NCBI GenBank assembly: GCA_011526105.1
Contig: WYAZ01000100.1
Coordinates: forward strand, 45,106-109,105
Reading direction: 5' to 3'
DNA length: 64,000 nucleotides
Source: Deltaproteobacteria bacterium
GTDB lineage: Bacteria; Myxococcota; Kuafuiibacteriia; Kuafuiibacteriales; Kuafuiibacteriaceae
In this document: piece by piece, positions 1 through 8,572 of the stretch
Layout: each line of letters opens with the position of its first letter
Position numbering within the stretch: the first letter of the stretch is position 1
Notes under the pieces: generated by a model
What the model saw: only the letters and a program-made list of their open reading frames with translations
What the model was told of the DNA's origin: nothing
Databases searched by the model: none
Translations under genes and position numbers: made by a program

Positions 1-1
1 C

Positions 2-253
2 CTCAGCTACCCTTGTTGGGGCGACGCTTCTCTGGACAAAAAGCACGTCTTGGAACGGGTGAAGCAGATCGCCACCGCTTCCGGAGGAGACCTGGTCATC
101 ATGGGCTTCATGGCCAACCCGATGGGCGGTTCGAGCCGCGAGGTCTGGGGCGCCTCCGGCTTCGTGCTCGAGCTCGACCCACGCCTGAACGGCCAGCCGC
201 TCGAGACACGACCGAGGAAGCTCACCTCGAGCGAGGACCGAACCTCCATCTAG
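2..253 (+). CDS. C-terminal end of an unknown protein (partial)
   Basis: The frame is open from the left edge to a TAG at 251-253, giving 83 codons that read as protein (GGDLVIMGFMANPMGG, then VWGASGFVLELDP). The true start lies outside the window; the TTG at 50 is only an internal codon. The C-terminal dozen residues are polar and charged. No family is recognised. The next gene on the same strand starts about 370 bases later, so this is probably the last gene of its transcript. Confidence 0.6.
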   Translation, partial: LSYPCWGDASLDKKHVLERVKQIATASGGDLVIMGFMANPMGGSSREVWGASGFVLELDPRLNGQPLETRPRKLTSSEDRTSI

Positions 254-624
254 TGACGAGACGCGGCCGCTGCTCGACTCTGCCGACGGTCGTTGGTCGT
301 ACGGACGAAACGAGCCACGGCGGGTGAGCATGGAGTCGAGGCTCTTCGATTCCCTCGCGAAGTTCCCGGTGGGCGCATTGTGCTGGATCCCTCGGGGTCG
401 AGAAGTGCGGCGCCCGCCAGGCCGTGCCGCCAAAGGCCCGTCTTCTCCGGGAAATCCGTACGGCCGCACCCAGCATGTCCGTCCCAGGACGGGTCCTCGA
501 GCCCTCATGGCTGACACCAAAGCGAGCCTGCGCCCGGCCGTTCGCGCCGTCGGCGATGTCACCAAATCCAGAGTCCCTGCGTTTGAGCCCCGAACCGGCG
601 AATCGCCGAGAAGGAGCAACGGTT
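254..624. other. Intergenic stretch without a supported gene
   Basis: This stretch of about 370 bases holds short open frames with Arg/Pro/Gly-rich composition and no recognisable start signals or motifs; I treat them as noise of GC-rich DNA. The last part carries the ribosome binding site AAGGAG (611-616) of the next gene. No clear hairpin terminator or promoter could be picked out by eye. Confidence 0.5.
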
Positions 625-1998
625 ATGAAGGGCTTTTGGAAGAAGATGTGGGACGACGAAACGGGTTCGGCTCGAAGCACCCCCGAGGACCGTGACTACG
701 GCCGCATCGTGGACGCGACGGTGGGCATGGCCGCTCTGCGCAGCACGCAGAAGCTGGCCAAGAAGGCCGGCCTCGATGTCGTCAACCTCTGCTGGGAGGA
801 CACGGGCCGCTACAAGGGCTCCGCCGGTGGCCCAAACATCAGCGACCTCACGATTCAAGTGGCCAACACCGACCCTGCCACCGGAGCGGCGCGTCTGTCG
901 TGTATGCCGATCTTTCGCTTCCCCAACTTCAGCGACAAGACCGCCGACGTCTCGATCGACGACCTCTTCGTTCGCGTGGGTAACGAACGAGGCAAGCCTC
1001 TGAAGAAGATCGGGCTTCGAGACTATCTCTCGGACCTGCGCCGGTATCTGTCGGAGCCCAGCTCATGGGGCGGTCTCGAGGAATCGCTGCTCGCTCCGCG
1101 CGAGAAGGAGGTGCTCGTGAGTGCCCAAGCGTGTTTCCTCCCGGTCCCTCGATCCGGCAAGGCGACCTTCAACCCGGTGCTCTTCAACTATCAGTCGAGC
1201 CACGGGGCCCCGGCGGTGCTGGCCATCGTCGCCACTCGAGAAGGGACGAGCGCGACCATCATCGACAACACGAGGGATGCATTCTCGGAGGGCTTCGCGT
1301 GGGGTCAGCGCCTCTTCTTCAACGGAGAGGGCGAACGGGCGAGCTTCACCGGTACACGTCTTTCGGACTTCGTCGCGGCAGGCGGAGACAAGACCGACTC
1401 GACCACCTCGGTGACGGAGGCAAAGCACCGCAACCTCAATTGCGTGCTGCTCATTCAGGTGCCGCTGCACCTTCCTCCGAGCCGTCACTCCGCCTTCGAC
1501 ATGGCCCCCCCCATGTGCTCGAAGTCCGAAGCCACGGGCGGACCGATGCGGTCGAGGAGCGATGTCGAGGAAGCGGTCATTGGTCACGGCGAGATGGAGG
1601 GTCCGTTCACCGAAGTAGACGGCCTGTCCATTCGACGTGACGCGCGCTTCCCCATCCGAGTCATCGTGCAGTTCTACAAAGCGACCGAGAGCGGTGTGGT
1701 CGACCCCAAAGATGTGCAAGAGATCGCCGAACAAATCGAAGGCATCTACGCCAACGCCAAGGCGGTGGGCAGCTTGGTGCTCGATCCCGATGAGGGGCGC
1801 TCGACGGAGTGGGATGACCAAGGAAGGGGCAAGATCGAGCCGAAGGACTTCTGGGAGCAGTTCTGGAAGAAGCAAGAGGCGATGACCGGTCGAAACCGAC
1901 ATCTCCTCATGCGTGAACTCGAGATTCTGCTCGGTCGACGCCCGGGAGTCATGGAGCTCGAGGAGGCCATTAGACGGGTGTTCCGCGAAGGCTCGTGA
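625..1998 (+). CDS. Unknown 457-aa protein
   Basis: The start ATG at 625 is preceded by AAGGAG eight bases upstream; the frame is open further upstream to 424, but that part looks like random GC-rich translation. The protein begins MKGFWKKMWDDETGS and has no signal peptide or membrane segment. It contains aromatic-rich segments (FNPVLFNYQSSHGAPAVLA, DFWEQFWKKQEAMTGRNRH) and a charged helical C-terminus. No domain is recognised. Codon use matches the neighbours, and the next gene, a lipoprotein, follows within about 50 bases, so the two may be co-transcribed. Confidence 0.8.
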   Translation: MKGFWKKMWDDETGSARSTPEDRDYGRIVDATVGMAALRSTQKLAKKAGLDVVNLCWEDTGRYKGSAGGPNISDLTIQVANTDPATGAARLSCMPIFRFPNFSDKTADVSIDDLFVRVGNERGKPLKKIGLRDYLSDLRRYLSEPSSWGGLEESLLAPREKEVLVSAQACFLPVPRSGKATFNPVLFNYQSSHGAPAVLAIVATREGTSATIIDNTRDAFSEGFAWGQRLFFNGEGERASFTGTRLSDFVAAGGDKTDSTTSVTEAKHRNLNCVLLIQVPLHLPPSRHSAFDMAPPMCSKSEATGGPMRSRSDVEEAVIGHGEMEGPFTEVDGLSIRRDARFPIRVIVQFYKATESGVVDPKDVQEIAEQIEGIYANAKAVGSLVLDPDEGRSTEWDDQGRGKIEPKDFWEQFWKKQEAMTGRNRHLLMRELEILLGRRPGVMELEEAIRRVFREGS

Positions 1999-2044
1999 GT
2001 CCAGCCCGTGTGTCCTCTCCTCGCCGCCGGTGTATAACCAAGAG

Positions 2045-3676
2045 GTGACGGCGTCGAGGAGAGGCGGCCTTCGACCCCAGACGCACTCGACGCTCCTGCT
2101 GCTGACGGTGCTTTTTGCCTGCAGGGATGAGACGCCCATCATCGCGGCCTGGCCGGAGGGAATCGACGTAGCGGTTGTCGTCTACGGGGATGATTCGCGC
2201 GCCGAGTTGGTGGGGACCGTGGCGTCGGTAGGGGGCACGCCATCGGGCGGGGGCGGTTCGCTTCGTGTCCCCGGCGATGCACTTGGACAACTTCGAGTGA
2301 TCGGCTGGTCTTGGGACCAGCTCCTCGCGCAGATCCCGGAGCTCGATCCAGAGGGCTCGAGCACGGTCGCTGCGGTCGAAGACGCCGCCGCATGTGAACG
2401 TGGATCGGTCGCCTCGCCCGAGCGTCGCCGGTTCCCCGTTCTGGGTCTGAAGCCTCAGATCCATGCCTTCGACAAGGAGACGCTCGGCTTTCGACCGAGC
2501 ACCGTTCCAGCGCACGCGGTCGAGCGCCTGGCGCTGGACGTGCCCGTACAACCAGGCTTCTGCGAAGACCAGCTCCCCACACGATGGGCGCGTATGGACG
2601 AGACCGCGCTGCCCGAAGGTGTCGTGATCGGCGGGGAGCCACACACGGGGCGCGAAGGCGAGCACTTCGGCTTCGGCGCCGTCGCCCGCGTCGATCCGCA
2701 ACGCGTGGTTGTCCTGACCTGGAGCCGGCTGCTCCTTCTCACGCGTGATCAGGTCTTCTCGGACGCAAGAGACGAGAGCCTTGCCGAGGACTCGCTCCCT
2801 CGAGCCCCAGCGAGTTTGGCCGAGGGCGGGCAATGGCTGTTCACCGGAGTGACCGCCGACCCCCGAACCCGCGAGGGCACGCTTCGAACCTTCTTCCTCA
2901 CCGCCATGTACCGGACCTTCCCCACCAACAGCGGACGGGGCGGCGGGGTCTTCGAGGTCGATATCTCCGAGGAAGGTTTTGTCTCCCCGGTCCGGACCGC
3001 GACGGCCTACTGGGGTGGCGACGGTGCGCCCGGGGCGATCACCGTCGACGAAGACGGTGGCTGGGTCGCGGTCGGCTCATCGGGTCTCCTGTTGTCTAGA
3101 AACAACGACGGAGGCCCGGTTCGACGCGCGAGTCTTCCCCAGGCGTCGTGGTTCCGACGAGTCATCTCGACGAGCCACCCCGAGTTCAAGCACCTGGCCG
3201 GATCGGAGGATGGTGTCCTCGTCATGGGTGATCTGCGCGGACGACTGGAACTCCTGACGACAGCCAGACCCACGGAGGTGGGGACCTCGATCCGAAGCAT
3301 GTTGTCCGTCCCCGGCCCAGCCCCCAGGCTCATCGTGAGCACCTTCGCCAGCGGCGCGTTCGAGCTCGGACCAGACCGAACATGGACCCCGTTCGCCTTC
3401 CAAAGCGTCGGGCCCTTCGGATGCGCGTCGGTCACCAACGATTGCGGCTTTCGCACACTCGGCGCGGGGGCCCTCGCCTCAGACCGCGAAGGTATGGTCT
3501 ATTCGTTCGGGGACCGCTGCGGCGACCTGACGGCAATCGATCCCGACCTTCGTTGTGCAACATCGCTCCCACTGTCCCTGGAGGATTCGATCCACATGGA
3601 TGCGAGCTACGGCATCATCACCGTCGTGGGTGCGCGCGGAGCCGTGCTCGAACTCTTCCGCGACGAGGCGCGATGA
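2045..3676 (+). CDS. Secreted lipoprotein, beta-propeller-like
   Basis: From the GTG at 2045 the protein starts with basic residues, a leucine-rich segment (STLLLLTVLF) and a lipobox ending at Cys (LFAC), so it is probably exported and lipidated. A GTG at 2030 is an alternative start. The mature part has repeated beta-rich segments with patterns such as GGWVAVGSSGLLLSR, LAGSEDGVLVMGDLRGRL and GMVYSFGDRCGDLTAIDPDL, suggestive of a propeller-like fold. It has many Cys (CERGSVAS, GCASVTNDCGF) that could pair outside the cytoplasm. The function is unknown. It ends a few bases before a convergent CBS gene. Confidence 0.75.
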   Translation: MTASRRGGLRPQTHSTLLLLTVLFACRDETPIIAAWPEGIDVAVVVYGDDSRAELVGTVASVGGTPSGGGGSLRVPGDALGQLRVIGWSWDQLLAQIPELDPEGSSTVAAVEDAAACERGSVASPERRRFPVLGLKPQIHAFDKETLGFRPSTVPAHAVERLALDVPVQPGFCEDQLPTRWARMDETALPEGVVIGGEPHTGREGEHFGFGAVARVDPQRVVVLTWSRLLLLTRDQVFSDARDESLAEDSLPRAPASLAEGGQWLFTGVTADPRTREGTLRTFFLTAMYRTFPTNSGRGGGVFEVDISEEGFVSPVRTATAYWGGDGAPGAITVDEDGGWVAVGSSGLLLSRNNDGGPVRRASLPQASWFRRVISTSHPEFKHLAGSEDGVLVMGDLRGRLELLTTARPTEVGTSIRSMLSVPGPAPRLIVSTFASGAFELGPDRTWTPFAFQSVGPFGCASVTNDCGFRTLGAGALASDREGMVYSFGDRCGDLTAIDPDLRCATSLPLSLEDSIHMDASYGIITVVGARGAVLELFRDEAR

Positions 3677-3682
3677 CCAGCT

Positions 3683-4102
3683 CTAAAGGTTCACCACGTA
3701 CCGAACGAAGTCGGCCTCGGTGATGATGCCCACGAGCCCGCGACCTTGGACCTCGGTGACCGGCAGGCACGAGAACTTGTTCTCGAGCATCATCTCGCCC
3801 GCTTCATCGATGGAGGTCTCGGGGGTCACGGTCTCCACCCCGCGGACCATCGCAGCACGCACCTTCAGGGCCCCAAGCAAGTCCTGACGCTCGGTCAGGG
3901 GGAGCTCGACGTCGTCGTGAAGAGCGGTGCGAACGAGGTCGCGATTCGAGACGAGCCCGACCACGCGGCCTTCGTCGTCGACCACGGGGACGTGGCGGAT
4001 GTGATGCTCCTCCATGATGTCCCAGACCACGGAGAGGCTGTCGTTGGGACCCACCGAGAAAACCCGGGAAGTCATGAGGTCGCGTACGGTAAGTGCTGTC
4101 AT
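3683..4102 (-). CDS. CBS domain-pair protein
   Basis: This 139-aa protein consists of two CBS motifs. The first runs over about residues 7-60 (DLMTSRVFSVGPNDSLSVVW, then HIRHVPVVDDEGRVVGLVS) and the second over about 80-137 (MVRGVETVTPETSIDEAGEM, then LVGIITEADFVRYV). CBS pairs usually bind adenine nucleotides and regulate a partner; free-standing ones like this often act as energy sensors, but the partner cannot be read from the sequence. It lies downstream of the MCE operon on the same strand, about 100 bases away, and converges with the lipoprotein at 2045-3676. Confidence 0.9.
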   Translation of the reverse strand: MTALTVRDLMTSRVFSVGPNDSLSVVWDIMEEHHIRHVPVVDDEGRVVGLVSNRDLVRTALHDDVELPLTERQDLLGALKVRAAMVRGVETVTPETSIDEAGEMMLENKFSCLPVTEVQGRGLVGIITEADFVRYVVNL

Positions 4103-4206
4103 AACGCTCCAGGCGGCTGCAAAGACCGTGCAAGCTCAGCGCCGCGCAAAGCCGGTCGTTTTGGGGTGCAGGAAGTGCGCAGGCATCGGAAGCTCACGCA
4201 AGCCGA

Positions 4207-5037
4207 TCAGCTGCAGCTGAGCGCCCCGCCGGTCTCTCCTTCGTCGAGCGTCTTGTTGTTGTTGGGATCGGTGATGGCGTAGTTGCCATCGCAGATCGTT
4301 CCGCTGCCTTGGATATCGAGGTTGCCTCGCACCCCGTTGCGAACCAGCGTCGAGTTGTTCTTCCTTACCTCGATGTTGCCGTAGACCTGGTTCTCAGCCG
4401 CTAGGCTGTTGTTCATGTCGAGGATCAAGTTGCCCTCGATGACCGAGAACAGAATCGCGGCGGTATTGAGAGTGATGGAGACGTTGCCCGTCACGCGGAC
4501 GCCGCGAATTCGCGCGTTGTTGCCGCTGATCACCAGGTCCCCGTTGATGATCGTGTTCTCGGGTCCGTTGCCATAGACGGTGACGTTGTTCCCGTCCACC
4601 GTCACGTCCCCCTCGATCGGCACCCCGTTGGTCGCCGGCCCGAAGGTCAGCACCGCGCCGTTGGCCGTCTGCGGGAGATCGACGCCGCCTTCAGTGTTGG
4701 TCACGACCACGGTGGTGTCAGTCGTATCTGAGTCTCGGTAGCAGACGACCTCCTTGACCTGACCATCTACGACGACCACATCGACCGGACCTTGGTCGGT
4801 CTTGCAGTACCGGCCATCTCGCGTCACCGGCACACACGTCTCCTCGGTGAGCTGCAGGCAGGTCTCGCCATCGAGCTGTCCGGTGGCGATGGGTACGGTG
4901 TCGTCCCCGTTGAGAACGGTCACGTTGCCGTCCTCGTAGTCCTGAAATGGATCTGTGGAGTAAAGGGGGTCGTCGCCGCAGGCCAACAGCGAGACGAGCG
5001 ACAGAGCTGCGGAAACAGCGGTAACTTTGTGCATCAT
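4207..5037 (-). CDS. Beta-helix-like lipoprotein of the MCE operon
   Basis: The 276-aa product begins with a lipoprotein signal (SAALSLVSLLAC). After a Cys-containing region (ETCLQLTEETCVPV) it carries about six short repeats of roughly 18-21 residues with the pattern GD/N-(V/L/I)-x-(V/I)-x-x-N-N, for example GDVTVDGNNVTVYG, GDLVISGNNARIRG, GNLILDMNNSLAAEN and GNIEVRKNNSTLVRN. Such Asn-ladder repeats are typical of right-handed parallel beta-helices. It starts 11 bases after the MCE gene stop, so it is very likely co-transcribed and may be an envelope partner of that system; no such role is established. Confidence 0.85.
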   Translation of the reverse strand: MMHKVTAVSAALSLVSLLACGDDPLYSTDPFQDYEDGNVTVLNGDDTVPIATGQLDGETCLQLTEETCVPVTRDGRYCKTDQGPVDVVVVDGQVKEVVCYRDSDTTDTTVVVTNTEGGVDLPQTANGAVLTFGPATNGVPIEGDVTVDGNNVTVYGNGPENTIINGDLVISGNNARIRGVRVTGNVSITLNTAAILFSVIEGNLILDMNNSLAAENQVYGNIEVRKNNSTLVRNGVRGNLDIQGSGTICDGNYAITDPNNNKTLDEGETGGALSCS

Positions 5038-5048
5038 GAATCAGGATT

Positions 5049-6587
5049 CTACTTGGCCCCGGATACGGCGCCACCCGCGGTAAACAGAAGCGTCTGAAGG
5101 TCGTCGTCGGTGAAACGCACCCCCGCACCGACAAAGTAGTCCACCGTACCGGGGTTGAAGAAGTCGTCCACGCCACCGTGGATGTAGATGTGCGGCATGA
5201 GCTCCACCAGCGCCAGAGCCTTGACGCGCGGGTTTCGCGCGTCGCGGGAGAACTCGTTGACGTCGAACAAGAACTCGAGCCGGTCTTGGAAGAAGAAGAG
5301 GTTCGAGCCCACGCCGCCGGTGCCTTCGATGATGCCGAAGCGCAGCGCCAGCCAGTAGAACCGCTTGGCGAACATGAAGCTGAACTTGAGTCCGTCCTGA
5401 ACCGTGGTGGTCCGACGTTCGCGGTAGACGAAGTTCCGGCCGGTCTCCGGAGAGGTGGACGCGACGTCGATGATCTCCGTCGTCGACGCCCCTCGGGGGT
5501 CATCCACCACCTCGATGATGTAATACTTGTCTTGCTTGGGCGCCAAGATGAGCTGCACGTAGTTCTTGGCTTTGCCGCTTCGGAACTGGAACTCGCTGCG
5601 CAGGTTGATCCAGGTCTGCATGCGAGCCATCGGCCCAATGACCTGGTTGATGCCTTCGACCGCTTCCTCCACGCCGTCGTGGATCGAAGAGTCGTTCACC
5701 AGGGCGCCGACCGTGCCCTCTCCTTCGTCGACCTTCCGGAGGATGTTCGTCATGTGCTCGAGCGACTGATTCATCTTGTCGAGCGTGGACTTCAGGGACT
5801 GCACGGACTCCTGGATGTCTTCTTCCTTTTGACCTGCCACGAGGCGTTCGATGCTCTCGCTGGTGCGCCGGAGCGACTCCGCGATGGCGACCGCGTCCTT
5901 GACGAAGGCGGAGATGTCTCCCTCCTTGCCCTCCGAGATGCGGCTCAGATCGCCGGTGAAGGAGTCGATGTTGGCAAGGATGCGATTCAGCTTGTCCGCG
6001 TTGTCATTGATGTTCTCGGACACCGCCTCGAGCACGGTGCGAGCGGCTGCGGCCGAGCCCTGCACGTCGCGAACGATGAGCTCGAGGGGCGCGGGTTGGT
6101 CTTCGGTGCCTTTGATCAGCCGCGACACGGATTCCGTCATTTGGCGGACCTCCATGATGATGGCGTCCGTGTTCGAGAGTGACTTGACGCGCTTGATTTC
6201 GTCGCCGTCCACCAGCTTCCGTTTGCTGGAGCTGCCCGGTTCGATCGCGAGCTTGTAGTCCCCGAGCAGAGAGATGGCGATCTTTTCGATGCCGGCGTCC
6301 TCGTAGAGATCGACGTCCCCGTAGATGGTGAGGATGACCTTCGCCTTGCCCTGGTAGAGCTGCACGTCTTGGATGTGACCGACATCGATGCCGGCGATCT
6401 GAACCGGTGACTTCTTTTCGAGACCGAGCACGTCGTCGAAGACGGCGAAGATCATGTAGTTGCCGGCGCGATCGAGACCGCGGGTGGAGAGGATCTGGAG
6501 AAACGCCCCGAAGGTGATCACCGAGGCGACCACCAAGAGCCCGACCTTGGCCGGGGTGAGGAACTTCTGCACCGCGTTGGAGCTCAT
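5049..6587 (-). CDS. MCE (MlaD-family) protein with a C-terminal beta-rich domain
   Basis: The 512-aa protein has one N-terminal membrane segment (VGLLVVASVITFGAF, about 15-33) and an MCE domain at about 37-120 (GLEKKSPVQIAGIDVGHIQ, then ISLLGDYKLAIEPGS). A long helical region follows (about 125-325), then a beta-rich C-terminal third ending DYFVGAGVRFTDDDLQTLLF. MCE proteins form rings or tubes that carry lipids between membranes, powered by MlaE/MlaF-type partners, here encoded just upstream. The ATG at 6587 lies inside the end of the palindromic repeat 6580-6740, which also supplies AGGGG seven bases upstream; no other start codon occurs before the membrane segment. Confidence 0.92.
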   Translation of the reverse strand: MSSNAVQKFLTPAKVGLLVVASVITFGAFLQILSTRGLDRAGNYMIFAVFDDVLGLEKKSPVQIAGIDVGHIQDVQLYQGKAKVILTIYGDVDLYEDAGIEKIAISLLGDYKLAIEPGSSSKRKLVDGDEIKRVKSLSNTDAIIMEVRQMTESVSRLIKGTEDQPAPLELIVRDVQGSAAAARTVLEAVSENINDNADKLNRILANIDSFTGDLSRISEGKEGDISAFVKDAVAIAESLRRTSESIERLVAGQKEEDIQESVQSLKSTLDKMNQSLEHMTNILRKVDEGEGTVGALVNDSSIHDGVEEAVEGINQVIGPMARMQTWINLRSEFQFRSGKAKNYVQLILAPKQDKYYIIEVVDDPRGASTTEIIDVASTSPETGRNFVYRERRTTTVQDGLKFSFMFAKRFYWLALRFGIIEGTGGVGSNLFFFQDRLEFLFDVNEFSRDARNPRVKALALVELMPHIYIHGGVDDFFNPGTVDYFVGAGVRFTDDDLQTLLFTAGGAVSGAK

Positions 6588-6740
6588 CTCAAGACCCCTG
6601 CCCGAGCGAGGCGACCGAGGCGCGAGGTGCGCAAAGCGGGCCGACGAAGTCGCTATCCTGCAATAACGCGAGGAGGCCCAACACCGCGCACCGACGCGAA
6701 TCGGCCTGGGTCGCGACCAAAGGGATCTTGAGATGAGCTC
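6580..6740. repeat. Palindromic dispersed element, copy 1
   Basis: The ends are inverted repeats: GAGCTCATCTCAAGACCC at 6580-6597 and its near-complement ending GATCTTGAGATGAGCTC at 6740. The 161-bp sequence aligns along its whole length with the reverse complement of 63730-63892; a shortened relative lies at 49245-49358. It fills the space between the MlaF- and MCE-coding genes and supplies the start codon of the latter. It encodes no transposase, so it is non-autonomous. Confidence 0.9.
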
Positions 6741-6746
6741 TTGTCA

Positions 6747-7556
6747 TCAGTTTCGACCAAACCAGGTGGAGAGGAACTTCTTCAGCTCAGGATGCTCGGA
6801 GTGCCGGAGTTCTGACGGGGGCTTGTGCTCGACGATCTTCCCCTCGTAGAGAAATGCGATCGAATCCGCGATGTTGAAGGCAGAGCCGATGTCGTGACTG
6901 ATGACCACGCTGGTCACCTGAAGCTTCTCCTTCGCGCGCAGGATCATCTCGTCCACGTACTCGGTCGTGATGGGATCGAGACCGGTCGTGGGCTCATCGT
7001 ACAGTACGATCTCGGGTTCGAGCACGATCGCTCGCGCCAAGCCCACGCGTTTACGCATGCCGCCCGAGAGGTCGGCGGGGAACTTCGCCTCCGTTCCTTC
7101 GAGACCAAAGAGCGCGAGCTTTTCGGCCACACGCTCGGCGATTTCCTTCTCCGACAGCTCCCTGTGGTGCTCACGAAGCGGAAAGGCGACGTTGTCGCCG
7201 ACCGACATGGAGTCGAAGAGCGCCGCCCACTGGAACACCATGCCGAACTTCATGCGCGCCTTGGTCAAGGCTGTGCCGGAAAGCTGGGAGATGTTGATGC
7301 CCTCCACGAGGACCCGACCCTCATCCGGTTTGAGAAGCCCGATGAGGTGCTTCATCAGCACGCTCTTTCCGCTGCCGGATCCGCCGAGGATGACCGTGGT
7401 GGTGCCCTTGGGGAAGTCGATGCTGATCCCGCGCAAGACGTGATTGTCACCAAAGCGCTTGTGGATGCCCTGGGCCCGGATGACCAAGCCATCCGGCATG
7501 GTTTCGAGGCCATCGGGCGCGGGGGGCGCCCGAGTCTCGGTCTCCACGTCGCTCAT
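6747..7556 (-). CDS. mlaF: MCE-system ABC ATPase (MlaF family)
   Basis: The 269-aa protein has a complete ABC ATPase set: Walker A GGSGSGKS at 58-65, signature LSGGMRKRVGLARA at about 164, Walker B IVLYDEPTTGLD at about 185 and the switch His in VISHD at about 220. The LSGGMRKR form is typical of MlaF/Mkl ATPases that power MCE lipid transport. It overlaps the permease gene by four bases (ATGA), and its stop lies just before the palindromic element. No MlaA, MlaB or MlaC gene is seen nearby. Confidence 0.93.
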   Translation of the reverse strand: MSDVETETRAPPAPDGLETMPDGLVIRAQGIHKRFGDNHVLRGISIDFPKGTTTVILGGSGSGKSVLMKHLIGLLKPDEGRVLVEGINISQLSGTALTKARMKFGMVFQWAALFDSMSVGDNVAFPLREHHRELSEKEIAERVAEKLALFGLEGTEAKFPADLSGGMRKRVGLARAIVLEPEIVLYDEPTTGLDPITTEYVDEMILRAKEKLQVTSVVISHDIGSAFNIADSIAFLYEGKIVEHKPPSELRHSEHPELKKFLSTWFGRN

Positions 7557-8386
7557 TCAAACACCATGAGGAGTAAAGTGGTGAGGAAGTAGTCGAGCAC
7601 GAGGATGGACACCGAACAGGACACGACGGTGCGGGTTGCGGCCACCCCCACGCCGCGCGAACCGCCGCTGGCATTCATGCCTCGATAACACGCGACCAGC
7701 CCGATCACTCCGCCAAAACACGCCGACTTGAAGAGGCCGCCGAGCAAGTCGACGATATCGACGACCTGATAGATGCGGCCCATGAAGGTGCCTTCGTTGA
7801 TGCCGGCTTGATAGACCGAAACGATGAACGCCCCGAGAAAACCCACGTAGTTGAAGAGCAGCGTGAGCATCGGCATCACGAAGATGAGCGCGACGACCCT
7901 CGGTACGACAAGGTACTGAATGGGTGATACCGCCATACTCTCGAGCGCATCGATCTGCTCAGTGACGCGCATGGTGCCCAGCTCGGTGGCGATGGCGCTC
8001 CCCGCACGTCCGGTGACCATGAGGCCCGTCAGAACAGGACCGAGCTCGCGGGCCAAGGAGATGACGACCGTCGCGCCCACCAGCGACTCTGCGTTGAACT
8101 TGGCGAACGCGATGGAGGACTGGAGGGCAAAGACCAGGCCGGCGAAGAGGCCGGTGAGCAGCACGATCGGCAAGGAGCCCACCCCGATGTACTCGCACTG
8201 CTGCAGAAGAAGCGTGGGTCGAAAGGGCCGGCGAAAGCTCCACGCCATTCCACCGGCCGCGAGCAGGGTGAGATGACCCACCTCGACGAATAGGTCGATG
8301 ACTCCCTGCCCGATCCGCTCGAACGGCAAGCGGACCCAGTGCAGCACCGGCGTCGTGGCGGTGTTCTCTGCCGACTCTGTGGTCAT
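7553..8386 (-). CDS. mlaE: MCE-system permease (MlaE family)
   Basis: The start at 8386 (MTTESAENT) has a GAGGA ribosome site; the open frame further upstream is arginine/proline-rich and not coding. The 277-aa product has the MlaE pattern: an amphipathic N-terminal part, several hydrophobic segments and conserved stretches LARELGPVLTGLMVTGRAGS and GTMRVTEQIDALESMAVSP. MlaE forms the inner-membrane channel of the MCE transporter with MlaF. It is the first gene of an operon mlaE-mlaF-(palindrome)-MCE gene-lipoprotein, divergent from the Hsp70 gene at 8573. Confidence 0.93.
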   Translation of the reverse strand: MTTESAENTATTPVLHWVRLPFERIGQGVIDLFVEVGHLTLLAAGGMAWSFRRPFRPTLLLQQCEYIGVGSLPIVLLTGLFAGLVFALQSSIAFAKFNAESLVGATVVISLARELGPVLTGLMVTGRAGSAIATELGTMRVTEQIDALESMAVSPIQYLVVPRVVALIFVMPMLTLLFNYVGFLGAFIVSVYQAGINEGTFMGRIYQVVDIVDLLGGLFKSACFGGVIGLVACYRGMNASGGSRGVGVAATRTVVSCSVSILVLDYFLTTLLLMVFE

Positions 8387-8572
8387 CGATCCTCGGCGGG
8401 TGAACCCCTGATGGTCCTCCTGCCCAGCTCGAACCCTAATGGGGCTTCGAGGGCGGCGCCAACTAATCGTATGGGGACTCGGGGGAACGTGAGTCTCCGG
8501 GGATGACAGAGGGTGCACCGGGCGCCCAGAGCAGCTTTCCGCCGGGCTGTTCCCTGGTACCATCCGCCGCCG

